Of a stretch of DNA of 64,000 bases, positions 18,813 to 29,207 are shown piece by piece. Source of the stretch: Sulfuritortus calidifontis (GTDB taxonomy: Bacteria > Pseudomonadota > Gammaproteobacteria > Burkholderiales > Thiobacillaceae); assembly GCF_003967275.1 (NCBI RefSeq), contig NZ_AP018721.1, forward strand, positions 1,116,001 to 1,180,000, read 5' to 3'. The stretch's first letter is position 1. Each line of letters begins with the position of its first letter. The notes beneath the pieces were generated by a model that had not been told where the DNA came from, did no database searches, and worked only from the letters and a program-made list of their open reading frames with translations. Position numbers and translations under genes: made by a program.

Positions 18813-19768
18813 ACCATTCACGCATTACCGGTACCGGCAGCTATCTGCCCGAACGCATCCTGAGCAACGCCGACCTGGAGAAGATGGTCGAGACCACCGA
18901 CCAGTGGATCGTCGAGCGCACCGGCATCCGCGAGCGGCACATCGCCGCGCCGAACCAGGTCACCAGCGACCTGGCCCTGGAGGCGGCGAAGAAGGCGATC
19001 GAGGCCGCCGGCATCGACGCCCAGGCCATCGACCTCATCGTCGTCGCCACCACCACGCCGGATCGCATCTTCCCCAGCACCGCCTGCATCCTCCAGGCCA
19101 AGCTCGGTATCGACAACGGCGCCCCGGCCTTCGACGTCCAGGCGGTGTGCAGCGGCTTCGTCTACGGCCTGACCGTGGCCGACAGCTTCATCAAGAGCGG
19201 CCAGGCCAAGTGCGCCCTGGTGGTCGGTGCCGAGACCCTGTCGCGCATCACCGATTACACCGACCGCGGCAATTGCATCCTCTGGGGCGACGGCGCCGGT
19301 GCGGTCATCCTGCAGGCCAGCGAGCGGCCGGGCATCGTCTCCACCCACATCCATGCCGACGGCCGCTATGAACAGTTGCTCTATGTCGACGGCGGCGTCT
19401 CTCTGAAAAAGGAAGGCGAGGCCTACATGCGCATGGAGGGCAACGCCGTGTTCAAGATGGCGGTGAACACCCTCGATGCCATCGTCGACGAGACGCTGGC
19501 GGTCAATGGCCTTGCGAAATCCGACATCCATTGGCTGGTGCCGCACCAGGCCAACATCCGCATCATCCAGGCCACGGCCAGGAAGCTGGGTATGAGCATG
19601 GACAACGTCGTGCTCACTGTCGACCGTCACGGCAACACCTCGGCCGCGTCGATCCCGCTGGCCCTGGACACCGCCGTGCGCGACGGCCGGATCAAGGCCG
19701 GCGAGATGGTCCTGATGGAGGCCTTCGGCGGCGGCTTCACCTGGGGTTCGGTGCTAGTGAAGTTTTAA
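18809..19768 (+). CDS. fabH: 3-oxoacyl-ACP synthase III (KAS III)
   Basis: It starts fatty acid chains by condensing acetyl-CoA with malonyl-ACP. The 319 residues have the catalytic cysteine in [12 protein letters not shown] (about C114), the histidine in [11 protein letters not shown] near 247, and the asparagine in [12 protein letters not shown] near 277. The GTG start at 18809 overlaps the plsX stop, with AAGGAG upstream. Length is typical (about 317). Confidence 0.96.
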   Translation: MNHSRITGTGSYLPERILSNADLEKMVETTDQWIVERTGIRERHIAAPNQVTSDLALEAAKKAIEAAGIDAQAIDLIVVATTTPDRIFPSTACILQAKLGIDNGAPAFDVQAVCSGFVYGLTVADSFIKSGQAKCALVVGAETLSRITDYTDRGNCILWGDGAGAVILQASERPGIVSTHIHADGRYEQLLYVDGGVSLKKEGEAYMRMEGNAVFKMAVNTLDAIVDETLAVNGLAKSDIHWLVPHQANIRIIQATARKLGMSMDNVVLTVDRHGNTSAASIPLALDTAVRDGRIKAGEMVLMEAFGGGFTWGSVLVKF

Positions 19769-19773
19769 GTCTG

Positions 19774-19805
19774 CAGTGGGCAGTATTTCTGACGACTGCC
19801 AACTG
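19774..19805. repeat. Imperfect inverted repeat in the fabH-fabD spacer
   Basis: CAGTGGGCAGT (19774-19784) pairs with ACTGCCAACTG (19795-19805) with one mismatch and a 10-nt loop. Further ACTG(C/A) words continue to 19820. No T-tract follows, so it is not a classical terminator. It may affect processing of the polycistronic mRNA or be a remnant of an intergenic repeat family. Confidence 0.55.
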
Positions 19806-19833
19806 ATGACTGCAAACTCTTACGGAGTATGTA

Positions 19834-20763
19834 ATGAAATTTGCCTTCGTCTTCCCCGGCCAGGGTTCCCAGTCTGTGGGCATGATGGCTGCCTATGGCG
19901 ACCATGCCGTGGTGCGCGACACCTTTGCCGAGGCCTCCGAGGCTCTGGGGCAGGACCTCTGGGCGCTGGTCCAGGACGGCCCGGCCGAGCAGCTCAATCT
20001 CACCGTCAACACCCAGCCGGCCATGCTGGCCGCCGGCGTGGCGGTCTACCGCCTGTGGCAGGCCCAGGGCGGCCCGGCGGCCAGCCTGATGGCCGGCCAC
20101 AGCCTGGGCGAATACACCGCGCTGACCTGCGCCGGTGCCATCGGTTTCAAGGATGCCGTCAAGCTGGTGCGCCTGCGGGCCGAGGCCATGCAGGGTGCGG
20201 TGGCCGAGGGTGTCGGCGCCATGGCCGCAGTGCTCGGCCTGGACGACGATGTCGTGCGTGCGGTCTGCGCCGAGGCGGCCCAGGGCGAGGTGCTGGAGGC
20301 GGTCAACTTCAACTCGCCCGGCCAGGTGGTGATCGCCGGCAACAAGGCGGCGGTCGAGCGCGGCATGGCCCTGGCCAAGGAGAAGGGCGCCAAGCGGGCG
20401 CTGCCGCTGCCGGTGTCGGTGCCCTCGCACTGTGCCCTGATGAAGCCGGCGGCCGAGAAACTGCTGGCCGCCATGCAGGCGATCGAAATCAAGGCGCCTG
20501 GCGTGCCGGTGATCCAGAATGCCGATGTCGCCGCCTTCAGCGACGCCAGCCAAATTCGCGACGCCCTGGCCCGCCAGCTTTACAGCCCGGTGCGCTGGGT
20601 CGAGAGCGTACGGCACATCGCCGCCCAGGGCGCAGAGCTCATGCTGGAGGCCGGCCCCGGCAAGGTGCTGGCCGGACTGAACAAACGCATCGTGGAAGTG
20701 CCGACCCTGGCCCTGGCGGACGCCGCCGGCCTGGCCGAGGCGCTGGCCAAGGTCAACGGATAA
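19834..20763 (+). CDS. fabD: Malonyl-CoA:ACP transacylase
   Basis: It loads malonyl groups onto ACP. The 309 residues contain FVFPGQGSQSVGM at the N-terminus, the nucleophilic serine in AGHSLGEYTAL (about S90), and the histidine in PVSVPSHCALM near 198. Other active-site segments are VNFNSPGQVVIAG and EAGPGKVLAGLNKR. A GGAG ribosome site lies 7 bp before ATG 19834. fabG follows after 13 bp. Confidence 0.96.
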   Translation: MKFAFVFPGQGSQSVGMMAAYGDHAVVRDTFAEASEALGQDLWALVQDGPAEQLNLTVNTQPAMLAAGVAVYRLWQAQGGPAASLMAGHSLGEYTALTCAGAIGFKDAVKLVRLRAEAMQGAVAEGVGAMAAVLGLDDDVVRAVCAEAAQGEVLEAVNFNSPGQVVIAGNKAAVERGMALAKEKGAKRALPLPVSVPSHCALMKPAAEKLLAAMQAIEIKAPGVPVIQNADVAAFSDASQIRDALARQLYSPVRWVESVRHIAAQGAELMLEAGPGKVLAGLNKRIVEVPTLALADAAGLAEALAKVNG

Positions 20764-20776
20764 CAAGGAGAGAGAG

Positions 20777-21514
20777 ATGGAAGGACGTGTAGCCCTGGTT
20801 ACCGGCGCCTCGCGCGGCATCGGTCAGGCGATTTTGCTGGAACTGGGCCGACGCGGCGCCACGGTGATCGGCACCGCCACCAGCGACAAGGGTGCTGCGG
20901 CGATTACCGAGGCGATCAAGGCCGCCGGCCTCAAGGGCGAGGGCAAGATGCTCAACGTCACCGACCCCGCCCAGGTCGATGGCCTGATCGAGGACATCCT
21001 CAAGGGCCACGGCAGCCTGGACGTGCTGGTCAACAACGCCGGCATCACCCGCGACAACCTGCTCATGCGCATGAAGGACGAGGAGTGGGACGAGATCATC
21101 GCCACCAACCTGACCTCGGTCTTCCGCCTGTCGCGCGCCGTGCTGCGGCCGATGATGAAGGCCCGCCACGGCCGCATCATCAGCATCGCCTCGGTGGTCG
21201 GGGTCATGGGCAATGCCGGCCAGACCAACTACGGCGCGGCCAAGGCCGGCATGATCGGCTTTTCCAAGTCGCTGGCGCGTGAGGTCGGCAGCCGCAACAT
21301 CACGGTCAACTGCGTCGCCCCGGGTTTCATCGACACCGACATGACCCGGGCCCTGCCCGAGGCCCAGCGCCAGGCCCTGCTTGCGCACATCCCGCTGGGC
21401 CGCCTGGGTGGCGCCGAGGACATCGCCCAGGCCGTGGCCTTCCTGGCCTCGGACCAGGCGGGTTACGTGACCGGCACCACCTTGCATGTCAACGGTGGCA
21501 TGTACATGGATTGA
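20777..21514 (+). CDS. fabG: 3-oxoacyl-ACP reductase
   Basis: This NADPH-dependent reductase acts on 3-oxoacyl-ACP in elongation. The 245 residues form a classical short-chain dehydrogenase: TGASRGIGQAI (cofactor loop, residues 10-20), NNAGITRDNLLMRM near 86, catalytic Ser139, and Tyr152/Lys156 in NYGAAKAG. The PGFIDTDMTRALP region closes the active site. An AAGGAGAGAG ribosome site precedes ATG 20777. A terminator-like hairpin follows the stop. Confidence 0.97.
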   Translation: MEGRVALVTGASRGIGQAILLELGRRGATVIGTATSDKGAAAITEAIKAAGLKGEGKMLNVTDPAQVDGLIEDILKGHGSLDVLVNNAGITRDNLLMRMKDEEWDEIIATNLTSVFRLSRAVLRPMMKARHGRIISIASVVGVMGNAGQTNYGAAKAGMIGFSKSLAREVGSRNITVNCVAPGFIDTDMTRALPEAQRQALLAHIPLGRLGGAEDIAQAVAFLASDQAGYVTGTTLHVNGGMYMD

Positions 21515-21517
21515 GGG

Positions 21518-21550
21518 GGTGGGATTCTGCTAAAATCCCACCGCTTTTTT
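21518..21550 (+). terminator. Terminator-like hairpin between fabG and acpP, with a possible promoter -10 in it
   Basis: GGTGGGATT (21518-21526) and AATCCCACC (21534-21542) form a 9-bp stem with a 7-nt loop, and six T's follow at 21545-21550. The loop and descending arm contain TGCTAAAAT (21528-21536), which matches an extended -10. The same bases may therefore both attenuate fabG read-through and start acpP transcription. Confidence 0.72.
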
Positions 21551-21628
21551 GCGCCCGGACGTGGCACTGGTCAGTTCCGACCACAGAACGCAGCCGGGCA
21601 CTGTTTTCACCTGAGGGAGTAATCCGCA

Positions 21629-21862
21629 ATGAGCGATATCGAGCAGCGCGTCAAGAAAATCGTCGCCGAGCAACTGGGCGTCAACGAAGCCGATGTGAAA
21701 CAGGAGTCGTCCTTCGTCAACGACCTGGGCGCCGATTCCCTGGACACGGTTGAGCTGGTCATGGCCCTGGAAGAGGAATTCGAGTGCGAAATCCCCGACG
21801 AGGAAGCCGAGAAGATCACCACCGTGCAGCAGGCTGTTGATTACATCAACGCGCACAAGTAA
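21629..21862 (+). CDS. acpP: Acyl carrier protein
   Basis: This is the carrier of growing acyl chains. The 77-residue acidic protein has the phosphopantetheine serine in [18 protein letters not shown] (Ser37). A GGGAG ribosome site lies upstream of ATG 21629. The 114-bp gap after fabG holds a terminator-like hairpin and a candidate promoter, consistent with separate high-level expression of ACP. Confidence 0.98.
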   Translation: MSDIEQRVKKIVAEQLGVNEADVKQESSFVNDLGADSLDTVELVMALEEEFECEIPDEEAEKITTVQQAVDYINAHK

Positions 21863-21888
21863 TTCGCACTAACACCAAGGGAATCCCG

Positions 21889-23127
<1,239 letters not shown>

Positions 23128-23146
23128 GGCGCCAGCCTAGGGCTTT

Positions 23147-24457
23147 ATGCCAATCCTCAAGCTCCCCGGTGCAGTCGACCTGCTGGCACTGCACCGGCGG
23201 CAGCGAGAGCGCTACCCCGCGCTATTGCAAACCCTCGGCCGCGATGGCTGGGACTGTCTATTCGCTTTTCCCGAGCAGATCGAGACCGGCTTCAGCCTGG
23301 CCGCGGGCCAGGGTTTTTTCAGACGCCTGGATAGCCATTGGCAGGCCGAACGCCAGGCGCCGGAACCCGACACCGCAGCGCTGCCTTTCCGCGGCGGCTG
23401 GTTTGCCTATCTCGGCTACGAGTTGCTGCACGACATCGAACCGAGCGTCGAGCCGCGTGAGCTGGCGGGTGCCTTGCCGCTCTACTGGCTGGCCCGGGTG
23501 CCGGCGGCCATCCTGATCGCGCCCGACCGGCAGACCACCTGGCTGTTCGCCGAAGCGGGCCGCGCGCCGCTGCTCGAAGCCATGCGGCAGGATGTGGCGC
23601 AGGCCGGGCCGGCTCCCGCACCCGACCTTGGCGTTTCGGCCGCTTTGCAGGAAGAGCCGGCCGAACAGTTTCTCGCCGGCGTGCGCCGCATCCAGGACTA
23701 CATCCGCGCAGGCGACGTGTTTCAGGTCAACCTCTCGCGCCGCTGGCACCTGCCCGCGCGGCTCGACCCCGGTGCGCTCTATGCCGCGCTGTGCCGGGCC
23801 AACCCGGCGCCGTTCGCCGGCCTGCTGGACATGGGCGATTGCGCCATCGTCAGTTCCTCGCCCGAGCGCCTGGTCAGCGTGCGCGACGGGGTGGCCGAGA
23901 CCTGGCCGATCGCCGGCACCTATCCGCGCTCGCTGGATGCCGCCGAGGATGCCCGCCTGCGCCAGGAACTGCTGGCCCACCCCAAGGAGCGGGCCGAGCA
24001 TGTGATGCTGGTCGATCTCGAGCGCAACGATCTGGGTCGGGTGTGCGAGCCGGGCAGCGTGCAGGTGGCGGAGCTGGCGCAGGTCTACAGCTATGCCTTC
24101 GTCCACCACATCGAATCGCGCGTTCGCGGCCGGGTGCGGGCCGGCGTCGGGCCGGGCCAATTGCTCGCGGCGCTGTTCCCTGGCGGCACCATCACCGGTT
24201 GCCCCAAGGTGCGGACCATGCAGATCATCCGCGAGCTGGAGCCGACGCCGCGCCTGGCTTATACCGGCAGCATGGGCTACATCAACCACGACGGCAGCCT
24301 CGACTTCAACATCCTGATCCGCACCCTGCTGTGTTCGCCGGCCGGCATCGCATTCAGTACCGGTGCCGGCATCGTCGCCGACTCGGTGCCCGAGCGGGAG
24401 CTGGCCGAGACCCGGGCCAAGGCGCGCGGCCTCTTGCGCGCCCTGGGATTGGTATGA
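23147..24457 (+). CDS. pabB: Aminodeoxychorismate synthase component I
   Basis: It forms 4-amino-4-deoxychorismate from chorismate and ammonia for folate. The 436 residues comprise an N-terminal TrpE-like domain (about 1-140) and the chorismate-binding domain, with GDVFQVNLSRR, HPKERAEHVMLVDLERNDLG and GGTITGCPKVRTMQIIRELEP near 345. Anthranilate synthase TrpE is the main alternative. The adjacent pabC, overlapping by 4 bp, favours pabB. Tyr/Ser feedback residues were not assessed. Confidence 0.9.
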   Translation: MPILKLPGAVDLLALHRRQRERYPALLQTLGRDGWDCLFAFPEQIETGFSLAAGQGFFRRLDSHWQAERQAPEPDTAALPFRGGWFAYLGYELLHDIEPSVEPRELAGALPLYWLARVPAAILIAPDRQTTWLFAEAGRAPLLEAMRQDVAQAGPAPAPDLGVSAALQEEPAEQFLAGVRRIQDYIRAGDVFQVNLSRRWHLPARLDPGALYAALCRANPAPFAGLLDMGDCAIVSSSPERLVSVRDGVAETWPIAGTYPRSLDAAEDARLRQELLAHPKERAEHVMLVDLERNDLGRVCEPGSVQVAELAQVYSYAFVHHIESRVRGRVRAGVGPGQLLAALFPGGTITGCPKVRTMQIIRELEPTPRLAYTGSMGYINHDGSLDFNILIRTLLCSPAGIAFSTGAGIVADSVPERELAETRAKARGLLRALGLV

Positions 24458-25284
24458 CGGCTGGCATGAGCGGCACGGGCCTGATCCTGATCGACGGCGA
24501 AGCGCGTGAGACCCTCGCCGTGCTCGACCGCGGCCTGATGTACGGCGACGGCGTGTTCCGCACCCTCCGCCTGGAAGCCGGCCAGGCCGTGTGGTGGCAT
24601 GAGCACCTGACCAAGCTGGCGCACGATTGCGCCCGGCTCGGCCTGGCCTGCCCGGCCCCCGAGCTTTGGGCCGCAGACCTGCAGCGGCTGAGTGCGCAAC
24701 GGCCCGATGGCGTGCTCAAACTCGTGGTGACCCGCGGCATCGGCAGCCGCGGCTATCAGCCGCCCCAGCCGGCGCGGCCCACCCGCATCGCCTTGCTCGC
24801 GCCCTTGCCCGAGTGGCCGGCCAGCCTTTGGCAGGAGGGGGTGGCGGTACGGGTCTGCGATCTGCGCCTGGGCCGGCAGCCGCGCCTGGCCGGGGTCAAG
24901 CACCTGAACCGGCTGGAGAACGTCCTGGCCCGCGCCGAATGGGATGATCCCGATATTCGCGAAGGGCTGTTGCTGGCCGAAGACGGCCGGGTGATCAGCG
25001 GGGTCAGCAGCAACGTCTTCATCTGGCACAAGGGCGAGTTGCTGACGCCCCGACTCCATGATTGCGGCGTGGCGGGTGTGGCGCGCAACCGCGTGCTGCG
25101 GGCGGCGGCGGCACGGGGGATGACGGTGCGCGAGCGGGATCTCACCCTGGACGAGCTGTTGGCGGCCGAGGCGGTCTGGCTGACCAACAGCCTGATCCGG
25201 GTCTGGCGGGTGGCCCGTTTGGGCGAGCGCATCTGGCCGCAAACCGGGATGGATTCAGTTATGCGAGAATTTGTCGATGGCTAG
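24454..25284 (+). CDS. pabC: Aminodeoxychorismate lyase
   Basis: It cleaves aminodeoxychorismate to 4-aminobenzoate and pyruvate. The 276 residues are a fold-type IV PLP enzyme: GLMYGDGVFRTLR near 27-39, PLP lysine in GVKHLNRLENVLAR (about K149), ISGVSSNVFIW, and a C-terminal AEAVWLTNSLIRVW. ATG 24454 overlaps the pabB stop; an in-frame ATG at 24466 is also possible. The 3' end overlaps mltG by 8 bp, an order also seen in E. coli (pabC-mltG-tmk-holB). Confidence 0.93.
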   Translation: MTAGMSGTGLILIDGEARETLAVLDRGLMYGDGVFRTLRLEAGQAVWWHEHLTKLAHDCARLGLACPAPELWAADLQRLSAQRPDGVLKLVVTRGIGSRGYQPPQPARPTRIALLAPLPEWPASLWQEGVAVRVCDLRLGRQPRLAGVKHLNRLENVLARAEWDDPDIREGLLLAEDGRVISGVSSNVFIWHKGELLTPRLHDCGVAGVARNRVLRAAAARGMTVRERDLTLDELLAAEAVWLTNSLIRVWRVARLGERIWPQTGMDSVMREFVDG

Positions 25285-26278
25285 CCGAACCACCATGCGT
25301 GGCCTTTTTCTCTGGGTCTTGCTCCTGCTCGGGCCCGCCGTCTGGCTGGCCCTGTTCGCCTTCCGCCCGCTCGATCTGCCGGCCGAACCGGTGGAATTCG
25401 CCGTGCAGCCGGGCAGTTCCACCCGCGCCGTCGCCCGCGAGCTGGAAGCGGCCGCGATCCTGCCGCGCCAGTTCGAGTTCGTGGTGTTGACCATCCTGCT
25501 CAACAAGACCGGCCGGATCAAGGCCGGCCAGTACAGCCTGGAATCGCCGCTGACCCCGCTCGGCCTGCTGGACAAGCTGACCCGGGGCGACACGGTGATG
25601 CGCAAGCTGACCGTGGTCGAGGGCTGGAGCTTCCGCCAGATGCGCGAGGCCGTCGAGCAAAGCCCCGACCTTCGCCACGAGACCGCCGGCCTGAGTGACC
25701 AGGACCTGCTGGCCAAGCTCGGCGCAATGGAGCGCCACCCCGAGGGGCTGTTCTTCCCCGACACCTACTATTTCGACATCGGCAGTTCCGATCTCGCCCT
25801 CTATCGTCGCGCCTATCACGCCATGCAGGAGCGCCTGGCCCGGGCCTGGGAGAGCCGGGCCGAGGGTCTGCCCTACAAATCACCCTACGAGGCGCTGATC
25901 ATGGCCTCGATCATCGAGAAGGAAACCGGTGTGCCGGAGGAGCGGCCGCAGATCGCGGCGGTGTTCGTCAATCGCCTCAAATTGGGCATGCGCCTGCAGA
26001 CCGACCCCACCGTGATCTATGGCCTGGGCGAGCGCTTCGACGGCAACCTGCGCAAGGTCGATCTGATCACCGATACGCCCTACAACACCTACACCCGCGC
26101 CGGCCTGCCGCCGACGCCGATCGCCCTGCCCGGCGAGGCGGCCCTGCGCGCGGCGCTGAAGCCGGATGCCAGCCGCGCGCTGTACTTCGTCGCCATGGGC
26201 GAGGGCCGGCATTATTTCTCCGCGACATTGGAAGAGCACAACCGCGCGGTGAACCGTTACCAGAGGGGAGGGCGCTGA
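25277..26278 (+). CDS. mltG: Endolytic murein transglycosylase MltG
   Basis: This inner-membrane lytic transglycosylase terminates nascent peptidoglycan strands. The 333 residues have one N-terminal helix ([21 protein letters not shown], about 9-29) and a YceG domain. The catalytic glutamate lies in [13 protein letters not shown] near 210, followed by [11 protein letters not shown] and [16 protein letters not shown]. Possible starts are 25271 (TTG), 25277 and 25295; I chose 25277. The stop overlaps tmk by 1 bp (TGATG). Confidence 0.94.
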   Translation: MASRTTMRGLFLWVLLLLGPAVWLALFAFRPLDLPAEPVEFAVQPGSSTRAVARELEAAAILPRQFEFVVLTILLNKTGRIKAGQYSLESPLTPLGLLDKLTRGDTVMRKLTVVEGWSFRQMREAVEQSPDLRHETAGLSDQDLLAKLGAMERHPEGLFFPDTYYFDIGSSDLALYRRAYHAMQERLARAWESRAEGLPYKSPYEALIMASIIEKETGVPEERPQIAAVFVNRLKLGMRLQTDPTVIYGLGERFDGNLRKVDLITDTPYNTYTRAGLPPTPIALPGEAALRAALKPDASRALYFVAMGEGRHYFSATLEEHNRAVNRYQRGGR

Positions 26279-26886
26279 TGCGCGGCCTGTTCATCACCCT
26301 GGAGGGCGTCGACGGCGCCGGCAAGAGCAGTCATACCGATTGGCTGGTCGAGTACTTCCGCCAGCGCGGCCGCATCGTCCGGCACACGCGCGAGCCGGGT
26401 GGCACCCCGGTCGGCGAGAAGCTGCGCGAGATCGTGCTGCATGAGCCCATGCATGCCGAGACCGAGGCCCTGATCATGTTCGCCTCGCGCCGCGAGCACC
26501 TGGAGCAGGTCATCCTGCCGGCCCTGGCGCGAGGCGAGGTGGTCATCTGTGACCGTTTCACCGACGCCAGCTTCGCCTACCAGTGCGGCGGCCGCGGCCT
26601 GCCCGAGGCGCGCCTGCAAATTCTCGAGCGCTGGGTGCACGAGGCCACCCAGCCGGATCTGACCCTGCTGTTCGACGTGCCCGATGAGGTGGCCCGCGCC
26701 CGCCTGGCCGCCGCCCGCTCGCCCGACCGCTTCGAACGCGAGGGCCGTGCATTCTTCGAGCGGGTGCGCGCCGCCTATCTGCGCCGGGCCGAGCAGAACC
26801 CGCAGCGCATCCGGGTGATCGACGGCAGCCGCAGCCTGGACGCCGTGCGCGCCGATCTGGCGCAGATTCTGGAGACCCTGGGGTGA
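26278..26886 (+). CDS. tmk: Thymidylate kinase
   Basis: It phosphorylates dTMP to dTDP. The 202 residues have the P-loop [16 protein letters not shown] near 7-22, the dTMP-binding [15 protein letters not shown] near 40, [16 protein letters not shown] near 91 and the lid [13 protein letters not shown] 26278 shares its A with the mltG stop. The stop region overlaps the holB GTG by 4 bp. Confidence 0.97.
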   Translation: MRGLFITLEGVDGAGKSSHTDWLVEYFRQRGRIVRHTREPGGTPVGEKLREIVLHEPMHAETEALIMFASRREHLEQVILPALARGEVVICDRFTDASFAYQCGGRGLPEARLQILERWVHEATQPDLTLLFDVPDEVARARLAAARSPDRFEREGRAFFERVRAAYLRRAEQNPQRIRVIDGSRSLDAVRADLAQILETLG

Positions 26887-27866
26887 GCGTCTATCCCTGG
26901 CAGGGCGAGCTCTGGCAGCGGCTGACCGCGGAGCGCGAGCGCCTGCCCCATGCCCTGCTGCTGCACGGGCCGGCCGGTATCGGCAAGCGGGCGCTGGCCC
27001 TGGAACTGGCGCGCTGGCTGCTCTGCCAGACCCCCACGCCTGCCGGCGGTTGCGGCGAGTGCCCATCCTGCCAGTGGTTCGCCCAGGGCGGCCACCCCGA
27101 TTTCCGCCTGATCGAGCCGGCCGCCGAGGCCGAAGGAGCGGAGGAGGGCAAGAAGGGCGGCAAGCGCATCAGCGTCGACCAGGTGCGCGAGGTGGTGGAG
27201 TTCCTCACCCTGTCCGCCCACCAGGGCGGTTGGCGCGTCGTGGTGCTGCAGCCGGCCGAGGCCCTGGGGGTGGCCGCCGCCAACGCCCTGCTCAAGACCC
27301 TGGAAGAACCGCCGCCGCGCACGGTGTTCCTCTTGGTCTCGCACCAGCCGCGCCGGCTGCTGCCGACCATTCTCAGCCGCTGCCGCAAGCTGCCGGTGGC
27401 CAGCCCCGAGCCGGCCGCCGCCCTGGCCTGGCTGCGCGCGCAGGCGGTGGATGCGCCAGAAGTCCTGCTGGCCGAGGCGGGCGGCGCGCCGCTGCTCGCC
27501 CTCGACTATGCCGAGCCGGAACGCCTGGCCCGGCGCCAGCGCTTCATCGAAGGCCTGCTCGACGCCGAGCGGGAAGACCTGAGCGCACTGGCCGGCGAAT
27601 ACCAGCAGCGGGTGGCCGAGGCCTGGGGCTGGCTCGTCCGCTGGCTGTGCGACCTGAGCCTGTGCCAGACCACCGGCCAGGTGCGCTATTTCGCCGACCA
27701 CGCCCAGGCCCTGCGCAAGCTGGCTCAGCGCATCGATGCCGGGCGGCTGTGGGCGGTCTACCGTCAGGTCATGGACGACGGCCGCTGGCTGCAGCACCCG
27801 CTCAACGGCCAGTTGTTGCTAGAATCATGGCTGATCCGCTATGCCGAACTGGGGGCGAGACGATGA
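26883..27866 (+). CDS. holB: DNA polymerase III subunit delta'
   Basis: This is a clamp-loader subunit. The 327 residues contain [19 protein letters not shown] (P-loop region, degenerate in function in delta'). A zinc module with four cysteines follows (CQTP through CGECPSC near 46-61), then the conserved [23 protein letters not shown] near 137. The C-terminal collar domain is less conserved. The GTG start at 26883 overlaps tmk, and the stop overlaps pilZ by 4 bp. Confidence 0.94.
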   Translation: MSVYPWQGELWQRLTAERERLPHALLLHGPAGIGKRALALELARWLLCQTPTPAGGCGECPSCQWFAQGGHPDFRLIEPAAEAEGAEEGKKGGKRISVDQVREVVEFLTLSAHQGGWRVVVLQPAEALGVAAANALLKTLEEPPPRTVFLLVSHQPRRLLPTILSRCRKLPVASPEPAAALAWLRAQAVDAPEVLLAEAGGAPLLALDYAEPERLARRQRFIEGLLDAEREDLSALAGEYQQRVAEAWGWLVRWLCDLSLCQTTGQVRYFADHAQALRKLAQRIDAGRLWAVYRQVMDDGRWLQHPLNGQLLLESWLIRYAELGARR

Positions 27867-28231
27867 GCACCGACGCCAGCGCAAAAGCACCGGGCCGTGC
27901 CGGCATGCTCTCCTTGAGCATCAAGGAGCGCCGCGCCCTGTATGCCGCCTACATGCCATTCGTGAAGAACGGCGGCCTGTTCATCCCCACCAGCCGCGAA
28001 TATGCGATGGGCGATCAGGTCTACATCGTGCTCACCCTGATGGAAGACCCGACCCGCTGGCCGATCTCCGGCAAGGTCGTCTGGCTCACCCCGTCCGGCG
28101 CCCAGGGCAATCGCCAGCAGGGCATCGGCGTCCAGTTCGACAGCAACGAGAAGGCGACCGAGGTGCGCAACAAGATCGAAGGCATCCTCGGCAACGCCAT
28201 GAAGTCCACCCGTACCACCCACACGATGTAA
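27863..28231 (+). CDS. pilZ: PilZ-domain type IV pilus protein
   Basis: This 122-residue protein resembles the type IV pilus assembly PilZ. LSIKERRALYAAYMPFVKNG leads into GGLFIPTSREYAMGDQVYIVL, and GKVVWLTPSGAQGNRQQGIGVQF gives the PilZ barrel. The RxxxR c-di-GMP motif of canonical PilZ domains is not evident, as for the pilus PilZ subgroup. It follows holB with an ATGA overlap, a conserved order in pseudomonads and betaproteobacteria. Confidence 0.88.
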   Translation: MSTDASAKAPGRAGMLSLSIKERRALYAAYMPFVKNGGLFIPTSREYAMGDQVYIVLTLMEDPTRWPISGKVVWLTPSGAQGNRQQGIGVQFDSNEKATEVRNKIEGILGNAMKSTRTTHTM

Positions 28232-28267
28232 TCCTTCGCCCACCTTCCATCCCTTGAAGGGAGGATT

Positions 28268-28289
28268 CCTCCCCCATTCATGGGGGAGG
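28268..28289. repeat. REP-like palindrome between pilZ and tatD
   Basis: CCTCCCCCA and TGGGGGAGG form a perfect 9-bp stem with loop TTCA. A second small palindrome (CCCTTGAAGGG) lies about 15 bp upstream, and a purine-rich GGAGGGGGAG follows. The next T-run (28312-28317) is 22 bp away, so this is not a standard terminator. It closes the long fab-pilZ gene run. Confidence 0.7.
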
Positions 28290-28337
28290 CTAGGAGGGGG
28301 AGACTGAAGCCTTTTTTACAAGCCGAATTCCCGAACC

Positions 28338-29111
28338 ATGCTGGTCGATTCCCACTGCCATATCGATTTTCCCGACTTCGCCGAGGGCGTCGCGCCCCTG
28401 CTGGCCAACATGCAACAGGCCGGCGTCGGTCATGCCCTCTGCGTCTCGGTCACCCTGGAGGACTATCCGCGGGTGCTGGCCCTGGCCGAGGCCCACGCCA
28501 ACCTGTTCGCCTCGGTCGGCGTCCACCCGGACCATCAGGACTACCAGGAGCCCACGGTCGACCAACTGGTCGAGCTGGCCAAGCATCCCAAGGTCGTCGC
28601 CATCGGCGAGACCGGCCTCGATTACTACCGCCTGCCGCGCGCCGAGGTCGACTGGCAGCGCGCCCGTTTCCGCACCCACATCCGCGCCGCCCGCCAGGCC
28701 GGCAAGCCGCTCATCATCCACACCCGCAGCGCGGCCGACGACACCCTGGCGATCATGCGCGAAGCGGGCGCGGGCGAGGCCGGCGGCGTCATGCACTGCT
28801 TCACCGAAAGCTGGGATGTGGCGCGCCAGGCGCTGGAACTCGGCTTCTACATCTCCTTCTCCGGCATCGTCACCTTCAAGAGCGCCGCCGACCTGCGCGA
28901 AGTCGCCCGCCAGGTGCCGCTCGATCGTCTGCTGGTGGAAACCGATTCGCCCTACCTTGCGCCCGTGCCGCACCGCGGCAAACGCAACGAGCCGGCCTAT
29001 GTCCGGCAGGTGGCGGAGCTGATCGCGCAGGTGCGGGGGGTGTCGGTCGAGGCGGTCGTCGAGGCGACGACGGGGAATTTCTTTAGATTGTTCAGTGCAG
29101 CGCGGTCTTAA
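28338..29111 (+). CDS. TatD-family metal-dependent DNase
   Basis: This is a TIM-barrel hydrolase of the TatD/YcfH family, acting as a 3'-5' DNase or in repair. The 257 residues show metal-ligand motifs in order: LVDSHCHIDFP at the N-terminus, IGETGLDYYR near 89, IHTRSA near 129, MHCFT near 155 and LLVETDSPYLAP near 200. The order holB-pilZ-tatD parallels the YcfH subgroup, so ycfH-type is more likely than tatD proper. The last recognisable gene before the accessory island. Confidence 0.93.
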   Translation: MLVDSHCHIDFPDFAEGVAPLLANMQQAGVGHALCVSVTLEDYPRVLALAEAHANLFASVGVHPDHQDYQEPTVDQLVELAKHPKVVAIGETGLDYYRLPRAEVDWQRARFRTHIRAARQAGKPLIIHTRSAADDTLAIMREAGAGEAGGVMHCFTESWDVARQALELGFYISFSGIVTFKSAADLREVARQVPLDRLLVETDSPYLAPVPHRGKRNEPAYVRQVAELIAQVRGVSVEAVVEATTGNFFRLFSAARS

Positions 29112-29141
29112 TCCCCGACAACTGCTGGTCTCGTCGGTGCG

Positions 29142-29169
29142 TTGTCTACGGTTTGATTTATGATACAAT
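29142..29169 (+). promoter_or_regulatory. Promoter of a gene interrupted by the IS element
   Basis: TTGTCT (29142-29147) and TACAAT (29164-29169) are 16 bp apart. An AGGTGGGAG ribosome site (29195-29203) and ATG 29208 follow. The reading frame is cut by the IS end 10 bp after it begins, so this looks like the surviving 5' end of a lost gene. Confidence 0.6.
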
Positions 29170-29207
29170 AGTCCGAAATAAAACTAACCGCATCAGGTGG
29201 GAGCCTT

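Noticed and set aside
27839-28281. Several short open frames on both strands over pilZ
   Set aside because: They have no ribosome sites and no recognisable protein character. pilZ explains the coding signal.
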